Shown here: piece by piece, positions 8,133 to 16,612 of the stretch
How positions within the stretch are numbered: position 1 is the first letter of the stretch
How the letters are laid out: each line of letters starts with the position of its first letter
Source of the DNA: Pseudomonas frederiksbergensis
GTDB taxonomy: Bacteria; Pseudomonadota; Gammaproteobacteria; Pseudomonadales; Pseudomonadaceae
Direction of reading: 5' to 3'
Assembly: GCF_000802155.2 (NCBI RefSeq)
Contig: NZ_JQGJ02000011.1
Location: forward strand, 124,001 to 188,000
Length of the DNA stretch: 64,000 nt
Made by a program: the position numbers and the translations under genes
The notes under the pieces: generated by a model
Told to the model about the DNA's origin: nothing
The model's database searches: none
The model's input: only the letters and a program-made list of their open reading frames with translations

Positions 8133-8405
8133 TTATTCGGACGGTGGTACGTAGCCTTCGGCCTTGGCGTATTCTTCGCCAGAAAAGAACTTCTCCATCT
8201 CGCCTTGGAGGTATTTACGATCCTCGGCGTTCATCATGTTCAGGCGTTTTTCATTGATCAGCAGGGTCTGGTGTTTCTGCCAATCGCCCCAGGCCTTGGC
8301 CGAGACGTTGTCGTAGATGTCCTGGCCCTTTGCGCCCGGGAACGGAGCTCGCTCCAGGCCTTCGAGTTCTTCTTTGTACTTGCGGCACATGATGGTGCGG
8401 GTCAT
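8133..8405 (-). CDS. yggX: Probable Fe(2+)-trafficking protein YggX
   Basis: 90-residue cytoplasmic protein of the YggX family, linked to protection of iron-sulfur enzymes against oxidation and to iron handling. Family signatures: MTRTIMCRKYKEELEGLERAPFPG with Cys7, then AWGDWQKHQTLLINEKRLN and a KFLxG-like KFFSGEEYA. Its ATG overlaps the stop of mutY by 4 bp (ATGA at 8402-8405), the conserved mutY-yggX arrangement in gamma-proteobacteria. MutY itself has a 4Fe-4S cluster, which makes the pairing sensible. It is the last gene of the asmA-mutY-yggX unit. Confidence 0.96.
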   Translation of the reverse strand: MTRTIMCRKYKEELEGLERAPFPGAKGQDIYDNVSAKAWGDWQKHQTLLINEKRLNMMNAEDRKYLQGEMEKFFSGEEYAKAEGYVPPSE

Positions 8406-9469
8406 TGCAACTCTCCTGCGTTCATTACGGCGGCCGCGCGTTCGAGCAAGGTTTTGACCGGGGCGGCAAGGCCCAGGCGCGGCGGGGTGGCGAGGTTATA
8501 CCAGAGCCAGTCGGCCTCGGCCACGTGATGACCGGTTTCCCGGACCCGGACCAGCCAGGGTTCGATCGCCAACTGGAAGTGGCTGAAAGTGTGCACCAGG
8601 CCAGGCATTGGCTGCTGGCTGCCCAGTTCCAGCGCGTGTTGCAAGGCCAAATGTTGCAGATCGTCGAGGTCGTCGAGTTCCGGCAGGCTCCACAGACCGC
8701 CCCACAGCCCGGTTGAAGGGCGACGGTAAAGCAGGATCGCGCCCTCGCGGTTGGCCAGCATTGGCATCAAGGTGCGCTTTTTCGGCACTTCCTTGCGCGG
8801 CTTGGGAATCGGGTAGCGGGTTTCCAGGCCCAGCATGTGCGCCTCGCAGCCTTGCTTCAGCGGACAGAGCATACAACTGGGTTTGCTGCGGGTGCAGAGC
8901 GTGGCGCCCAGGTCCATCATCGCCTGGGTGTAGGCGTTGACGCGGTCTTGCGGTGTGAAGCGCTCGGCGGCGGCCCATAGTTGTTTCGCAACCTTGGGTT
9001 CGCCTGGGTAGCCCTCCTGGGCGGTGAAGCGCGCCAGTACTCGCTTGACGTTGCCATCGAGGATCGGCGCCCGCAGGCCCATGCTGATGCTGGCGATGGC
9101 ACCTGCGGTCGACAGGCCAATCCCAGGCAGTCCGGTGAGTTTTTCCACGTCCCGGGGAAACTCGCCGCCGTACTGCTCGACGACGATTTTCGCGGTTTTC
9201 TGCAGATTGCGCGCACGGGTGTAGTAGCCCAAGCCCGTCCACAGGTGCAGCACTTCATCCTCCGGCGCGGCGGCCAGGGCTTGGACGGTGGGCAGCGAGG
9301 CCATGAAACGGTCGAAGTAATTGAGCACGGTGCTGACCTGGGTCTGCTGCAACATGATTTCCGAGACCCACACCCGATACGGCGTGATGCCCTGTTGCCA
9401 GGGCAAATCATGGCGCCCGTGACGATCGAACCAGTCCAGTACGGCGGTGGAAAACTGCTCGGATGTCAT
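8402..9469 (-). CDS. mutY: A/G-specific adenine glycosylase MutY
   Basis: DNA repair enzyme that removes adenine paired with 8-oxoguanine, preventing G:C to T:A mutations. It has 355 residues. The N-terminal catalytic domain has the Glu of VSEIMLQQTQ (about residue 37), the helix-hairpin-helix LTGLPGIGLSTAGA and the catalytic Asp in ILDGNVKRVLAR. The 4Fe-4S loop is Cys-x6-Cys-x2-Cys-x5-Cys (CTRSKPSCMLCPLKQGC). The C-terminal NUDIX-like domain that reads 8-oxoG starts at about residue 230 (YRRPSTGLWGGLWSLPE). Both ends overlap neighbours by 4 bp (asmA upstream, yggX downstream), so the three are translated from one message. Confidence 0.97.
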   Translation of the reverse strand: MTSEQFSTAVLDWFDRHGRHDLPWQQGITPYRVWVSEIMLQQTQVSTVLNYFDRFMASLPTVQALAAAPEDEVLHLWTGLGYYTRARNLQKTAKIVVEQYGGEFPRDVEKLTGLPGIGLSTAGAIASISMGLRAPILDGNVKRVLARFTAQEGYPGEPKVAKQLWAAAERFTPQDRVNAYTQAMMDLGATLCTRSKPSCMLCPLKQGCEAHMLGLETRYPIPKPRKEVPKKRTLMPMLANREGAILLYRRPSTGLWGGLWSLPELDDLDDLQHLALQHALELGSQQPMPGLVHTFSHFQLAIEPWLVRVRETGHHVAEADWLWYNLATPPRLGLAAPVKTLLERAAAVMNAGELQ

Positions 9470-11691
9470 CGCTTGAACAACCCCTTGAGCGCATCTTTGA
9501 GCTCGGGGCTGACCTTGTCACCCAGCTTCTCATCGATCTTGTCGCCGAGACGGTCGCCGGCCAGTTTCGCCGCGACCTTGCCCAGCCCGTCGTTGTCCAG
9601 GCGGCAGGCTTTAGCGCCTAGTTCCAGTGGGCCGCGGCAGCGCAATGGCCACTCGACATCGACGTAGCGCTCGTTGACCTGGCAGGCGGGGTCGGGCATG
9701 TCGCTCTTGTCGCCCTCGACGATGACACCGACGCGGTAGTCCATGCCCAGCACGCGCAGGTCGATATCGCCGTTGCCGTTGACGGTCATGCCGGGAATGC
9801 GCACTTTCAGGTCCGGGTTGCTGGCAACGCCGTTGTTGAAGGTGAGATTGCCGTTGAGCTGCTGGAAAGGCGTGTCCTTGCCCCGGGGTTCGCCACTGAG
9901 GGACTTGCGATTGAGGGTCGCGATGCCTTTGCACAGTTGCTGTTCGAGGTTGGCATTGAGCAATACGCCGTCGTTGATGACGAACCCGGCGGTACCGTTG
10001 AGGCTGTCGATCAGGGCTTTCTGGCTGTTGCCGTTGGCCGTGATCGCGCTATTGAGCGTGACCAGGCCCTTGACTGGCGGGTTCTTGCCCTGGCCCTCGA
10101 TGATTTTCTCGACCGGGACCCGATTGATGCGGGTCTGCAGGCTCAACTGCGGCGTAGGCTGGCGCACATCCAGGGTGCCCTTGGTTTCGAAATTGCCGCT
10201 GTACAAATCGCCCCGCAGATTCTCCAGGGTCAACAGGCCACCCAGGCCGGTGGCCTTGAGCGCAGCGTTCTGGATCGGCAGTTTTTCGAGGGTCAGTTGC
10301 CCGAAGGTCAGGTCGGCATCGAGGTCCAGCTTGCCCAGGCGCTCCACCGGAAATAGCCGATCATTGCTCCAAGCTCCTTGGGTTGGAGCGCTCGGCAGCG
10401 GCGTGCTGCCGGCACCGGCCATGGCGCTGGCCTCGGTGTTGCTGACTTCGGCCTCGCGGGCCGCCTTGGAACTGTCGGCTTCGGCGGATTTTGGCGGCAG
10501 GTAGCGGTCGACGTTGAAAGTGTCGGCCTTGAGCTGCACGCGCAGGGCCTGTTTGGCAAAGTCTTCCACGGCGATACGACCGCTGAAGTGGCTGTCATCA
10601 ACCTTCAGGTTGATGTCGTTGAGTTCGACGCTGCTCGGCGTGCCGGTAATGCGGCTGGCCAGTTCGACCTTGCTCAGGCTGCCTTCAGCCATGGCCGGCA
10701 ATTGCTGGCCGACACTGTCGACAAATTTCGCCAGGTCGAATTGGGCGATCGAAATGCCGCCGTTCAATTGCGGTGTCTTGTCGAGGTCGTTGACCTTCAA
10801 CTCGCCCAACGCACGCAGCTGGTTCAGGGAAAGCTTGATGCCGGTCCATTCGGCGACGTTCGCTGCCTTGTCCAGGAGGAGTTGCCCTTGGGCCGCGAAA
10901 CTCACGGTCTTGCCCTGCAAAGGGTCGCCGGTGGCTTCGCCGGAGAGCTTCAAGTCTTCGAACCGATAGCGCTGTAAAGCGCGTTCGAAGCGCAGTTCGC
11001 CAGTGACTTCGGTACGCACGCGGACGGCCGGCTGGTTGCTGGACAGGAACGCTGTGAGAGTGACCGGAATGTTGGTCGCGTCATGGATCGGGCCGGTGCT
11101 CAACTGGATGCTTTCGGCGCTGAACTGCTTGCCGGTCTGCTCGTCGGTGTATTCCACCCGCGCGTTGTTCACGGTCAGGCTGTCGATGTCCAGCCGGGTT
11201 GGCTGGGCCGGCTTCTCTGCGGGTGCGTTGGCAGGCGGGGTGGTTTGCTCGACGGGCGTCGGTGCTTCCCGGGTGGACGCTGAGGCAGGCGCCTTGCCGA
11301 TGTCTTCCCAGTTGCCGTGGCCGTTCTTGTCACGGTTGAGGCGCAGGTTCAAGCCCTCGACCCGGACATCGCTCATCTGCACTTCGCGGCGCAGCAGTGG
11401 CATCACCCGGACAGACAGCCCGAGCATCTGCAGGTCGGCGAAAGGTTGGGTCGGGTTGGCCAGGGTGGCGACACTGGCTTCGTGCAATTCCAGACCCAGC
11501 CATGGAAACAGGCTCCAGCCGATGTCCCCATTGAGTGTCAGCTCAATGTGGGCTTTGTCGCGGGCTATCTGGCGGATCTCTTCTTTATAGTCGTTGGGAT
11601 CGAAGAGGTGGGTCAGGGCAAAGCCCAGGGCCACAATGATCAGCAACAGCCCGAGAAGTACCAGACCCAGGATTTTGCCGAACGCTTTCAT
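9466..11691 (-). CDS. asmA: AsmA family protein
   Basis: 741-residue envelope protein of the AsmA group, related to the TamB/YhdP bridge proteins proposed to move phospholipid between membranes and shown to affect outer-membrane biogenesis. One N-terminal membrane anchor (about residues 5-27, ILGLVLLGLLLIIVALGFAL) is followed by a long periplasmic part with the AsmA N-terminal domain (DIGWSLFPWLGLELHEA) and the C-terminal AsmA domain (NGTAGFVINDGVLLNANLEQ, DYRVGVIVEG). A Pro/Ala-rich linker lies near residue 145. I chose the ATG at 11689-11691 because AAGGAT lies 10 bases upstream and the anchor starts at once; an upstream in-frame start at 11811 adds 40 residues with no relation to the family. 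It overlaps mutY by 4 bp. Confidence 0.92.
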   Translation of the reverse strand: MKAFGKILGLVLLGLLLIIVALGFALTHLFDPNDYKEEIRQIARDKAHIELTLNGDIGWSLFPWLGLELHEASVATLANPTQPFADLQMLGLSVRVMPLLRREVQMSDVRVEGLNLRLNRDKNGHGNWEDIGKAPASASTREAPTPVEQTTPPANAPAEKPAQPTRLDIDSLTVNNARVEYTDEQTGKQFSAESIQLSTGPIHDATNIPVTLTAFLSSNQPAVRVRTEVTGELRFERALQRYRFEDLKLSGEATGDPLQGKTVSFAAQGQLLLDKAANVAEWTGIKLSLNQLRALGELKVNDLDKTPQLNGGISIAQFDLAKFVDSVGQQLPAMAEGSLSKVELASRITGTPSSVELNDINLKVDDSHFSGRIAVEDFAKQALRVQLKADTFNVDRYLPPKSAEADSSKAAREAEVSNTEASAMAGAGSTPLPSAPTQGAWSNDRLFPVERLGKLDLDADLTFGQLTLEKLPIQNAALKATGLGGLLTLENLRGDLYSGNFETKGTLDVRQPTPQLSLQTRINRVPVEKIIEGQGKNPPVKGLVTLNSAITANGNSQKALIDSLNGTAGFVINDGVLLNANLEQQLCKGIATLNRKSLSGEPRGKDTPFQQLNGNLTFNNGVASNPDLKVRIPGMTVNGNGDIDLRVLGMDYRVGVIVEGDKSDMPDPACQVNERYVDVEWPLRCRGPLELGAKACRLDNDGLGKVAAKLAGDRLGDKIDEKLGDKVSPELKDALKGLFKR

Positions 11692-11800
11692 GGGCGAATC
11701 CTTGTAGGTTGAGTTCAAATTTTGCCTGGGAGTATAACGTCCCGGGTTGGTGGAGCGTTGGGTGATCTGTCCTGAGGCAGATCCCCTCGCCACAGGTGTG

Positions 11801-12199
11801 CTAGTCGACATCCAGCGGCAGTTTCAACTTTGCCGCCAATGCCTGGGCTTCCAGATGCCCGGCAGGTGCCCGAAGTCGAAGCTCGGCATTTTCCTGCAGC
11901 GCCATCCTCCGGGCTTCGCTCACCAGTCGTTCCGCCACGCCCCGGCGACGAGTGACGTTTCGTACGCATAGGTGGGACAAGCGCCAGACGTCCTGGTGCC
12001 GTTGCAGCCTTGCTGCGCCGAGCAGGCGATTATTGAAGCGTGCCGCGATCAACGAGCCCTCCTCGAGACATTTCCCAATGAGTTGCGTGGCATCGCTGAA
12101 CGGCTCGAACAGCCAAGCCGGGGCGTCCTGGTAGATTTTCTGCAGATCCTGATCGTCCTGACGAATGGCTTCATTGAGTTGCTCGACAACGATGGGCAT
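11801..12199 (-). CDS. PanZ/PanM-like acetyltransferase (acetyl-CoA sensor family)
   Basis: 132-residue GNAT-fold protein. The central block DLQKIYQDAPAWLF..LIAARFNNRLLGAARL..VRNVTRRRGVAERLV matches the PanZ (PanM) family, whose E. coli member binds acetyl-CoA and triggers self-cleavage of aspartate decarboxylase PanD, and then inhibits it. The acetyl-CoA loop is seen as RRRGVAERL (about residues 84-92). Whether this pseudomonad protein acts on PanD cannot be told here, as panD is not in the window. The ATG at 12197-12199 matches family length; a longer open frame to 12460 has no family match and runs through the intergenic region. Transcribed divergently from the MFS gene. Confidence 0.8.
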   Translation of the reverse strand: MPIVVEQLNEAIRQDDQDLQKIYQDAPAWLFEPFSDATQLIGKCLEEGSLIAARFNNRLLGAARLQRHQDVWRLSHLCVRNVTRRRGVAERLVSEARRMALQENAELRLRAPAGHLEAQALAAKLKLPLDVD

Positions 12200-12264
12200 G
12201 GAAATTCCTGAAAAATAAACGAATTGCCCCCTACAGAAAGTGAGCAGAGGCGCGATAAGACGGA

Positions 12265-12303
12265 TGACAGAAAAAAGGTGATAGCACTTTGGTTTTTCTG
12301 TCA
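12265..12303. promoter_or_regulatory. 11-bp perfect inverted repeat between divergent panZ-like and MFS genes
   Basis: TGACAGAAAAA (12265-12275) and its exact complement TTTTTCTGTCA (12293-12303) flank a 17-bp spacer in the 260-bp gap shared by two divergent genes. It may be an operator for a dimeric regulator or a hairpin in either leader; no family consensus is recognised. Confidence 0.5.
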
Positions 12304-12459
12304 CGAGCAAATGGTAACCTTTGTCAGTTCGCCCGTCCTTCTGCGGCGTGATGTCGCACCAAAATGGAGCTTCACCACAGAATACAGCCATGCCTGCGTG
12401 CAAAAAGGCTGAGGGTGATGCGTGGCTGGCGAACCATTCCAATAACTGGGGGATACACA

Positions 12460-14121
12460 ATGAGCACGAGCATTACGGCGGACGGCATCGCCGACCAGCC
12501 TGCGTTCCTCTCCAAGGAACGCATTATTGCCAAGCCCGGCTTCAACCGCTGGCTGGTTCCACCGGCCGCGCTGGCCATTCACCTCTGCATCGGCATGGCC
12601 TATGGCTTTTCGGTGTTCTGGCTACCACTGTCCAAGGCCTTGGGTATCTCCAAGCCTGTCGCCTGTGCGCCGGATATGAGCTTCATCTCGCAAGTCTTTT
12701 CGTCCCAATGTGACTGGCCGATCTCGATGCTCGGCTGGATCTACACGCTGTTCTTCATCTTCCTGGGTTGCTCGGCAGCCATCTGGGGTGGCTGGCTGGA
12801 ACACGCCGGGCCACGCAAGGCCGGCGTTGTATCGGCCTTGTGCTGGTGCGGTGGCCTGCTGATTTCGGCGCTGGGTATCTATACCCACCAGATCTGGCTG
12901 ATGTGGGTCGGCTCTGGGGTGATCGGTGGTATCGGCCTGGGCCTGGGCTACATCTCGCCAGTCTCGACGTTGATCAAGTGGTTCCCGGACAAGCGCGGCA
13001 TGGCGACCGGCATGGCGATCATGGGCTTCGGTGGCGGTGCGATGGTGGGTGCTCCACTGGCCGCAGCGCTGATGAGCCACTTCGCTACGCCGACCGATGT
13101 AGGCGTTTGGCAGAGCTTCCTGGTGATGGCCGCGATCTACTTCGTGTTCATGATCGGTGGCGCCTTGTCTTACCGCGTCCCGCCAACCGGCTGGAAGCCC
13201 GAGGGCTGGACCCCGGCACCGAAGAAAGCCGCGAACGCGATGATCACCCATCGCCACGTTCACGTGAACGTTGCATGGAAGACCCCGCAGTTCCGCCTGG
13301 TATGGCTGGTGCTGTGCCTGAACGTATCCGCTGGTATCGGCATTCTCGGCATGGCTTCGCCACTGCTGCAGGAAGTGTTTGGCGGCAAGTTGCTCGGCAA
13401 TGACCTGCCTTTCGGCCAGCTGGACGCCGTGCAACTGGGCCAGATCGCTGCCATCGCGGCCGGCTTCACCGGTCTGTTGAGCCTGTTCAACATTGGCGGC
13501 CGGTTCTTCTGGGCTTCGTTCTCGGATTACCTGGGTCGCAAAAACACCTATTTCGTGTTCTTCGCCCTGGGCTTTGCCCTGTACGCGCTGATCCCGAACC
13601 TGGGTCACCTGGGCAGCGTCGCGCTGTTCGTGGCGGCGTTCTGCATCATCCTGTCGATGTACGGCGGCGGTTTCGCTACCGTGCCGGCCTACCTGGCGGA
13701 TCTGTTCGGTACCCAAATGGTTGGCGCAATCCACGGTCGTCTCCTGACTGCCTGGGCAGCGGCAGGCGTGCTGGGTCCGGTACTGGTGAACTACTTGCGT
13801 GAATATCAACTGAGCATCGGCGTTGAACGTGCCGCGGCCTATGACATCACCTTGTACATCCTTGCCGGCCTGCTGGTGCTGGGCTTCCTCTGCAACCTGA
13901 TGGTCCGTCCGGTCGCCGACAAGTACTTCATGACCGACGCCGAACTGGCCGCCGAACAGGCGCTGGGCCATGACAAGGGCGCCGACAGCACTACTTCGCT
14001 GGAATGGAAAGCCGCACCGGGCACCAAGCCCCTGGCGATCGCCGCCTGGCTGGTGGTGGGCATTCCGTTGGCGTGGGGTGTGTGGGTAACGCTGCAGAAG
14101 ACGGCGGTGTTGTTCCGCTAA
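12460..14121 (+). CDS. OFA family MFS transporter (oxalate/formate antiporter type)
   Basis: 553-residue inner-membrane carrier of the oxalate/formate antiporter branch of the major facilitator superfamily. Twelve or more membrane helices are apparent. Family motifs: IHLCIGMAYGFSVFWLPLSK in helix 1, GWIYTLFFIFLG, then YISPVSTLIKWFPDKRGMATGMAIMGFGGGA around helices 4-5 (the OFA signature), and NIGGRFFWASFSDYLGRKNTY in the second half. The ATG at 12460 follows a G-rich ribosome-binding site; an upstream frame to 12364 lacks support. The insertion after helix 1 with Cys residues (KPVACAPDM, SSQCDWP) and the long tail with a thirteenth hydrophobic stretch are unusual. It is a single gene. The substrate is an organic acid by family, not proven. 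Confidence 0.9.
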   Translation: MSTSITADGIADQPAFLSKERIIAKPGFNRWLVPPAALAIHLCIGMAYGFSVFWLPLSKALGISKPVACAPDMSFISQVFSSQCDWPISMLGWIYTLFFIFLGCSAAIWGGWLEHAGPRKAGVVSALCWCGGLLISALGIYTHQIWLMWVGSGVIGGIGLGLGYISPVSTLIKWFPDKRGMATGMAIMGFGGGAMVGAPLAAALMSHFATPTDVGVWQSFLVMAAIYFVFMIGGALSYRVPPTGWKPEGWTPAPKKAANAMITHRHVHVNVAWKTPQFRLVWLVLCLNVSAGIGILGMASPLLQEVFGGKLLGNDLPFGQLDAVQLGQIAAIAAGFTGLLSLFNIGGRFFWASFSDYLGRKNTYFVFFALGFALYALIPNLGHLGSVALFVAAFCIILSMYGGGFATVPAYLADLFGTQMVGAIHGRLLTAWAAAGVLGPVLVNYLREYQLSIGVERAAAYDITLYILAGLLVLGFLCNLMVRPVADKYFMTDAELAAEQALGHDKGADSTTSLEWKAAPGTKPLAIAAWLVVGIPLAWGVWVTLQKTAVLFR

Positions 14122-14159
14122 GAGCTTGGCCCTGGCCATCAGGCCGGGGCATATCTCAT

Positions 14160-14181
14160 GTGGGAGCGGGTTCGCTCCCAC
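14160..14181. repeat. REP-like palindrome downstream of MFS gene
   Basis: GTGGGAGCG (14160-14168) and CGCTCCCAC (14173-14181) with a 4-base loop. It belongs to the GTGGGAGC family of pseudomonad REP elements that recurs in this window, and may serve as a transcription stop for the gene before it. Confidence 0.8.
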
Positions 14182-14293
14182 AGTCATTCATGGGCATGGC
14201 ACAGGCTTGTATGCACATGTCTATCACCGACAGCCCGGGTTTCAGCCCGTCAGTGATGTCACCTCTTTTGTTTCTGTTTGTCGCTCGCACCCC

Positions 14294-14299
14294 TATAAT
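14294..14299 (+). promoter_or_regulatory. -10 element of the hisBHAF promoter
   Basis: Perfect TATAAT 39 bp before the hisB start. The best -35 candidate at 17 bp (TTTCTG, 14271-14276) is weak, so only the -10 box is claimed. Confidence 0.55.
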
Positions 14300-14337
14300 G
14301 GCTGCCTTTTTCGCCCAATGATTTTGCGGAGCTGGTG

Positions 14338-14931
14338 ATGGCCGAACGTAAGGCATCTGTCGAGCGCGACACTCTGGAAACCCAGATCAAAGCCTCGATC
14401 AACCTGGATGGCACCGGAAAGGCCCGATTTGATATCGGCGTGCCTTTTCTTGAGCACATGCTGGACCAGATCGCCCGTCACGGGCTGATCGACCTGGACA
14501 TCGTCAGCAAGGGCGACCTGCATATCGACGACCACCACACGGTGGAAGACGTCGGTATTACCTTGGGGCAAGCCTTCACCAAAGCCATCGGCGACAAGAA
14601 GGGCATCCGTCGCTACGGCCATGCCTACGTGCCGCTCGATGAAGCGCTGTCGCGCGTGGTCATCGATTTCTCCGGCCGCCCTGGCCTGCAGATGCATGTG
14701 CCTTACACCCGTGCCACCGTCGGCGGCTTTGACGTTGACTTGTTCCAGGAATTTTTCCAGGGCTTCGTCAACCACGCCAACGTGACCCTGCACATCGACA
14801 ACCTGCGCGGGCACAACACCCACCACCAGATCGAAACCGTGTTCAAGGCTTTCGGCCGCGCGCTGCGCATGGCCGTCGAACTCGATGACCGCATGGCCGG
14901 CCAGATGCCTTCCACCAAGGGCGTGCTGTAA
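14338..14931 (+). CDS. hisB: Imidazoleglycerol-phosphate dehydratase
   Basis: Sixth step of histidine synthesis: dehydration of imidazole-glycerol phosphate to imidazole-acetol phosphate. The 197-residue monofunctional form (no phosphatase domain) has the two metal-binding histidine clusters: FLEHMLDQIARHG and DDHHTVEDVG in the first half, and HANVTLHIDNLRGHNTHHQIE in the second, with GRALRMAV near the end. The ATG at 14338 is preceded by GGAG; an in-frame GTG three bases earlier is less likely. Its stop shares a base with the start of hisH (TAATG), so the two are translationally coupled. First gene of the his cluster. Confidence 0.97.
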   Translation: MAERKASVERDTLETQIKASINLDGTGKARFDIGVPFLEHMLDQIARHGLIDLDIVSKGDLHIDDHHTVEDVGITLGQAFTKAIGDKKGIRRYGHAYVPLDEALSRVVIDFSGRPGLQMHVPYTRATVGGFDVDLFQEFFQGFVNHANVTLHIDNLRGHNTHHQIETVFKAFGRALRMAVELDDRMAGQMPSTKGVL

Positions 14932-15569
14932 TGCAGACGGTCGCGGTTATCGACTACGGCATGGGCAACCTGCACTCGGTGGCCAAGGCCCTCGAGCATG
15001 TGGGGGCCGGCAAGGTGCTGATCACCAGCGATGCCGACGTGATTCGCGAAGCCGACCGGGTGGTATTTCCCGGTGTTGGTGCGATTCGCGACTGCATGGC
15101 CGAGATTCGTCGCCTGGGCTTCGACAAGCTGGTGCACGAAGTCAGCCAGGACCGGCCGTTCCTCGGCATCTGCGTGGGCATGCAGGCATTGCTCGAGCAC
15201 AGCGAAGAGAACGACGGCGTCGATTGCATTGCCATGTTTCCCGGCCAGGTGAAGTTTTTCGGCAAGGGCCTGCATGAAGACGGCGAGCACTTGAAGGTCC
15301 CGCACATGGGCTGGAACGAAGTGAAGCAGACGGTCGATCACCCGCTGTGGCACAACATCCCGGACCTGGCGCGCTTCTACTTCGTGCACAGTTACTACAT
15401 CGCCGCCGGCAATGCGCGGCAGGTGGTGGGCAGCGGTCACTATGGCGTCGATTTCGCCGCGGCCCTGGCCGACGGTTCGCGCTTCGCCGTGCAGTTTCAC
15501 CCGGAGAAGAGCCATACCCATGGCCTGCAACTGTTGCAGAACTTCGCGGCGTGGGACGGTCGCTGGTAA
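14931..15569 (+). CDS. hisH: Imidazole glycerol phosphate synthase subunit HisH
   Basis: Glutaminase subunit of IGP synthase: it frees ammonia from glutamine and passes it through the HisF barrel. It has 212 residues. The class I amidotransferase triad is visible: Cys in LGICVGMQ (about residue 83), His in QFHPEKS and Glu two residues later. The oxyanion strand is VVFPGVGAIRDCM. The ATG overlaps the hisB stop by one base, and its own stop overlaps the ATG of the next small gene by one base (TAATG at 15567-15571). Its partner HisF is three genes downstream. Confidence 0.97.
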   Translation: MQTVAVIDYGMGNLHSVAKALEHVGAGKVLITSDADVIREADRVVFPGVGAIRDCMAEIRRLGFDKLVHEVSQDRPFLGICVGMQALLEHSEENDGVDCIAMFPGQVKFFGKGLHEDGEHLKVPHMGWNEVKQTVDHPLWHNIPDLARFYFVHSYYIAAGNARQVVGSGHYGVDFAAALADGSRFAVQFHPEKSHTHGLQLLQNFAAWDGRW

Positions 15570-15823
15570 TGGCCCGCAAGAAACCGCCGATCCTCACCCT
15601 CACGCCGGAACAGGAGAATGAGGCGAACCGCAAGATCCAGCGGTTCATGGAGGAACGTTTCGAGCTGGACCTGGGCTCGTTCGAAGCGGCGGAAATTCTT
15701 GACCTGTTTACCCGCGAAATTGCTCCGCATTATTACAACAGGGCGATTTTCGATGTGCAGACGCACCTTAAAGAAAGGTTCGAAAGCATTGAAAGCGACT
15801 TGTGGGCGCTCGAGAAAAATTGA
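15569..15823 (+). CDS. DUF2164 family protein inside the his operon
   Basis: 84-residue cytoplasmic protein of the DUF2164 family, with no known function. Motifs are LTPEQENEANRKIQRFMEERF and an IAPHYYNRAIFDVQTHLKERF block, mostly charged and helical. It begins inside the hisH stop codon (TAATG) and ends 42 bp before hisA, so it must be co-expressed with histidine synthesis. The family also occurs away from his genes in other bacteria, so it need not be a histidine enzyme; it could be a small accessory or simply a stable insertion. No catalytic motif is evident. Confidence 0.88.
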   Translation: MARKKPPILTLTPEQENEANRKIQRFMEERFELDLGSFEAAEILDLFTREIAPHYYNRAIFDVQTHLKERFESIESDLWALEKN

Positions 15824-15865
15824 TTTTCGAGCCAAGCTGAATATTCGTATTTGAAGGTTTGCCAG

Positions 15866-16603
15866 ATGCTGATTATCCCCGCTATCGATCTCAAGGACGG
15901 CGCTTGCGTACGTCTGCGCCAGGGCCGTATGGAAGACTCCACGGTGTTTTCCGATGACCCGGTGAGCATGGCCGCCAAGTGGGTGGAGGGCGGCTGCCGT
16001 CGCCTGCATCTGGTCGACCTGAACGGTGCCTTCGAAGGGCAGCCGGTCAATGGCGAAGTGGTCACGGCCATCGCCAAGCGCTATCCGAACCTGCCGATCC
16101 AGATTGGCGGCGGCATTCGTTCGCTGGAAACCATCGAACACTACGTCAAGGCCGGCGTGAGCTACGTGATCATCGGCACCAAGGCCGTGAAACAGCCCGA
16201 GTTCGTCGCCGAAGCCTGCCGCGCCTTCCCGGGCAAGGTCATCGTCGGCCTCGACGCCAAGGACGGTTTTGTCGCCACCGATGGCTGGGCTGAAGTCAGC
16301 ACCGTGCAGGTGATCGACCTGGCCAAGCGTTTCGAAGCCGACGGCGTGTCTGCCATCGTCTACACCGACATTGCCAAGGACGGCATGATGCAGGGCTGCA
16401 ACGTGCCGTTCACCGCCGCCCTGGCTGCCGCCACCAAGATCCCGGTGATCGCCTCCGGCGGCATCCATAACCTGGGCGACATCAAGTCGCTGCTCGACGC
16501 CAAGGCGCCGGGCATCATCGGCGCAATCACGGGCCGTGCGATCTATGAAGGCACCCTCGATGTCGCTGAAGCGCAAGCTTTCTGCGATTCGTACAAAGGC
16601 TGA
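15866..16603 (+). CDS. hisA: Phosphoribosylformimino-5-aminoimidazole carboxamide ribotide isomerase
   Basis: Fourth step of histidine synthesis: Amadori isomerisation of ProFAR to PRFAR. A 245-residue half-barrel duplication, with catalytic Asp in the first strand (IPAIDLKDGACVRL) and the second Asp in VYTDIAKDGMMQG. Phosphate-binding glycines are in GGGIRSLE and ASGGIHNLGDI. The ATG at 15866 is chosen because MLIIPAIDL is the universal start; a TTG 15 bases earlier would add five residues without support. Followed by hisF after 9 bp. Confidence 0.97.
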   Translation: MLIIPAIDLKDGACVRLRQGRMEDSTVFSDDPVSMAAKWVEGGCRRLHLVDLNGAFEGQPVNGEVVTAIAKRYPNLPIQIGGGIRSLETIEHYVKAGVSYVIIGTKAVKQPEFVAEACRAFPGKVIVGLDAKDGFVATDGWAEVSTVQVIDLAKRFEADGVSAIVYTDIAKDGMMQGCNVPFTAALAAATKIPVIASGGIHNLGDIKSLLDAKAPGIIGAITGRAIYEGTLDVAEAQAFCDSYKG

Positions 16604-16612
16604 GGACTCACC

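Noticed and set aside
11692..11811. Upstream in-frame start for AsmA
   Set aside because: It adds 40 polar residues before the membrane anchor, while the ATG at 11691 has a good AAGGAT site.
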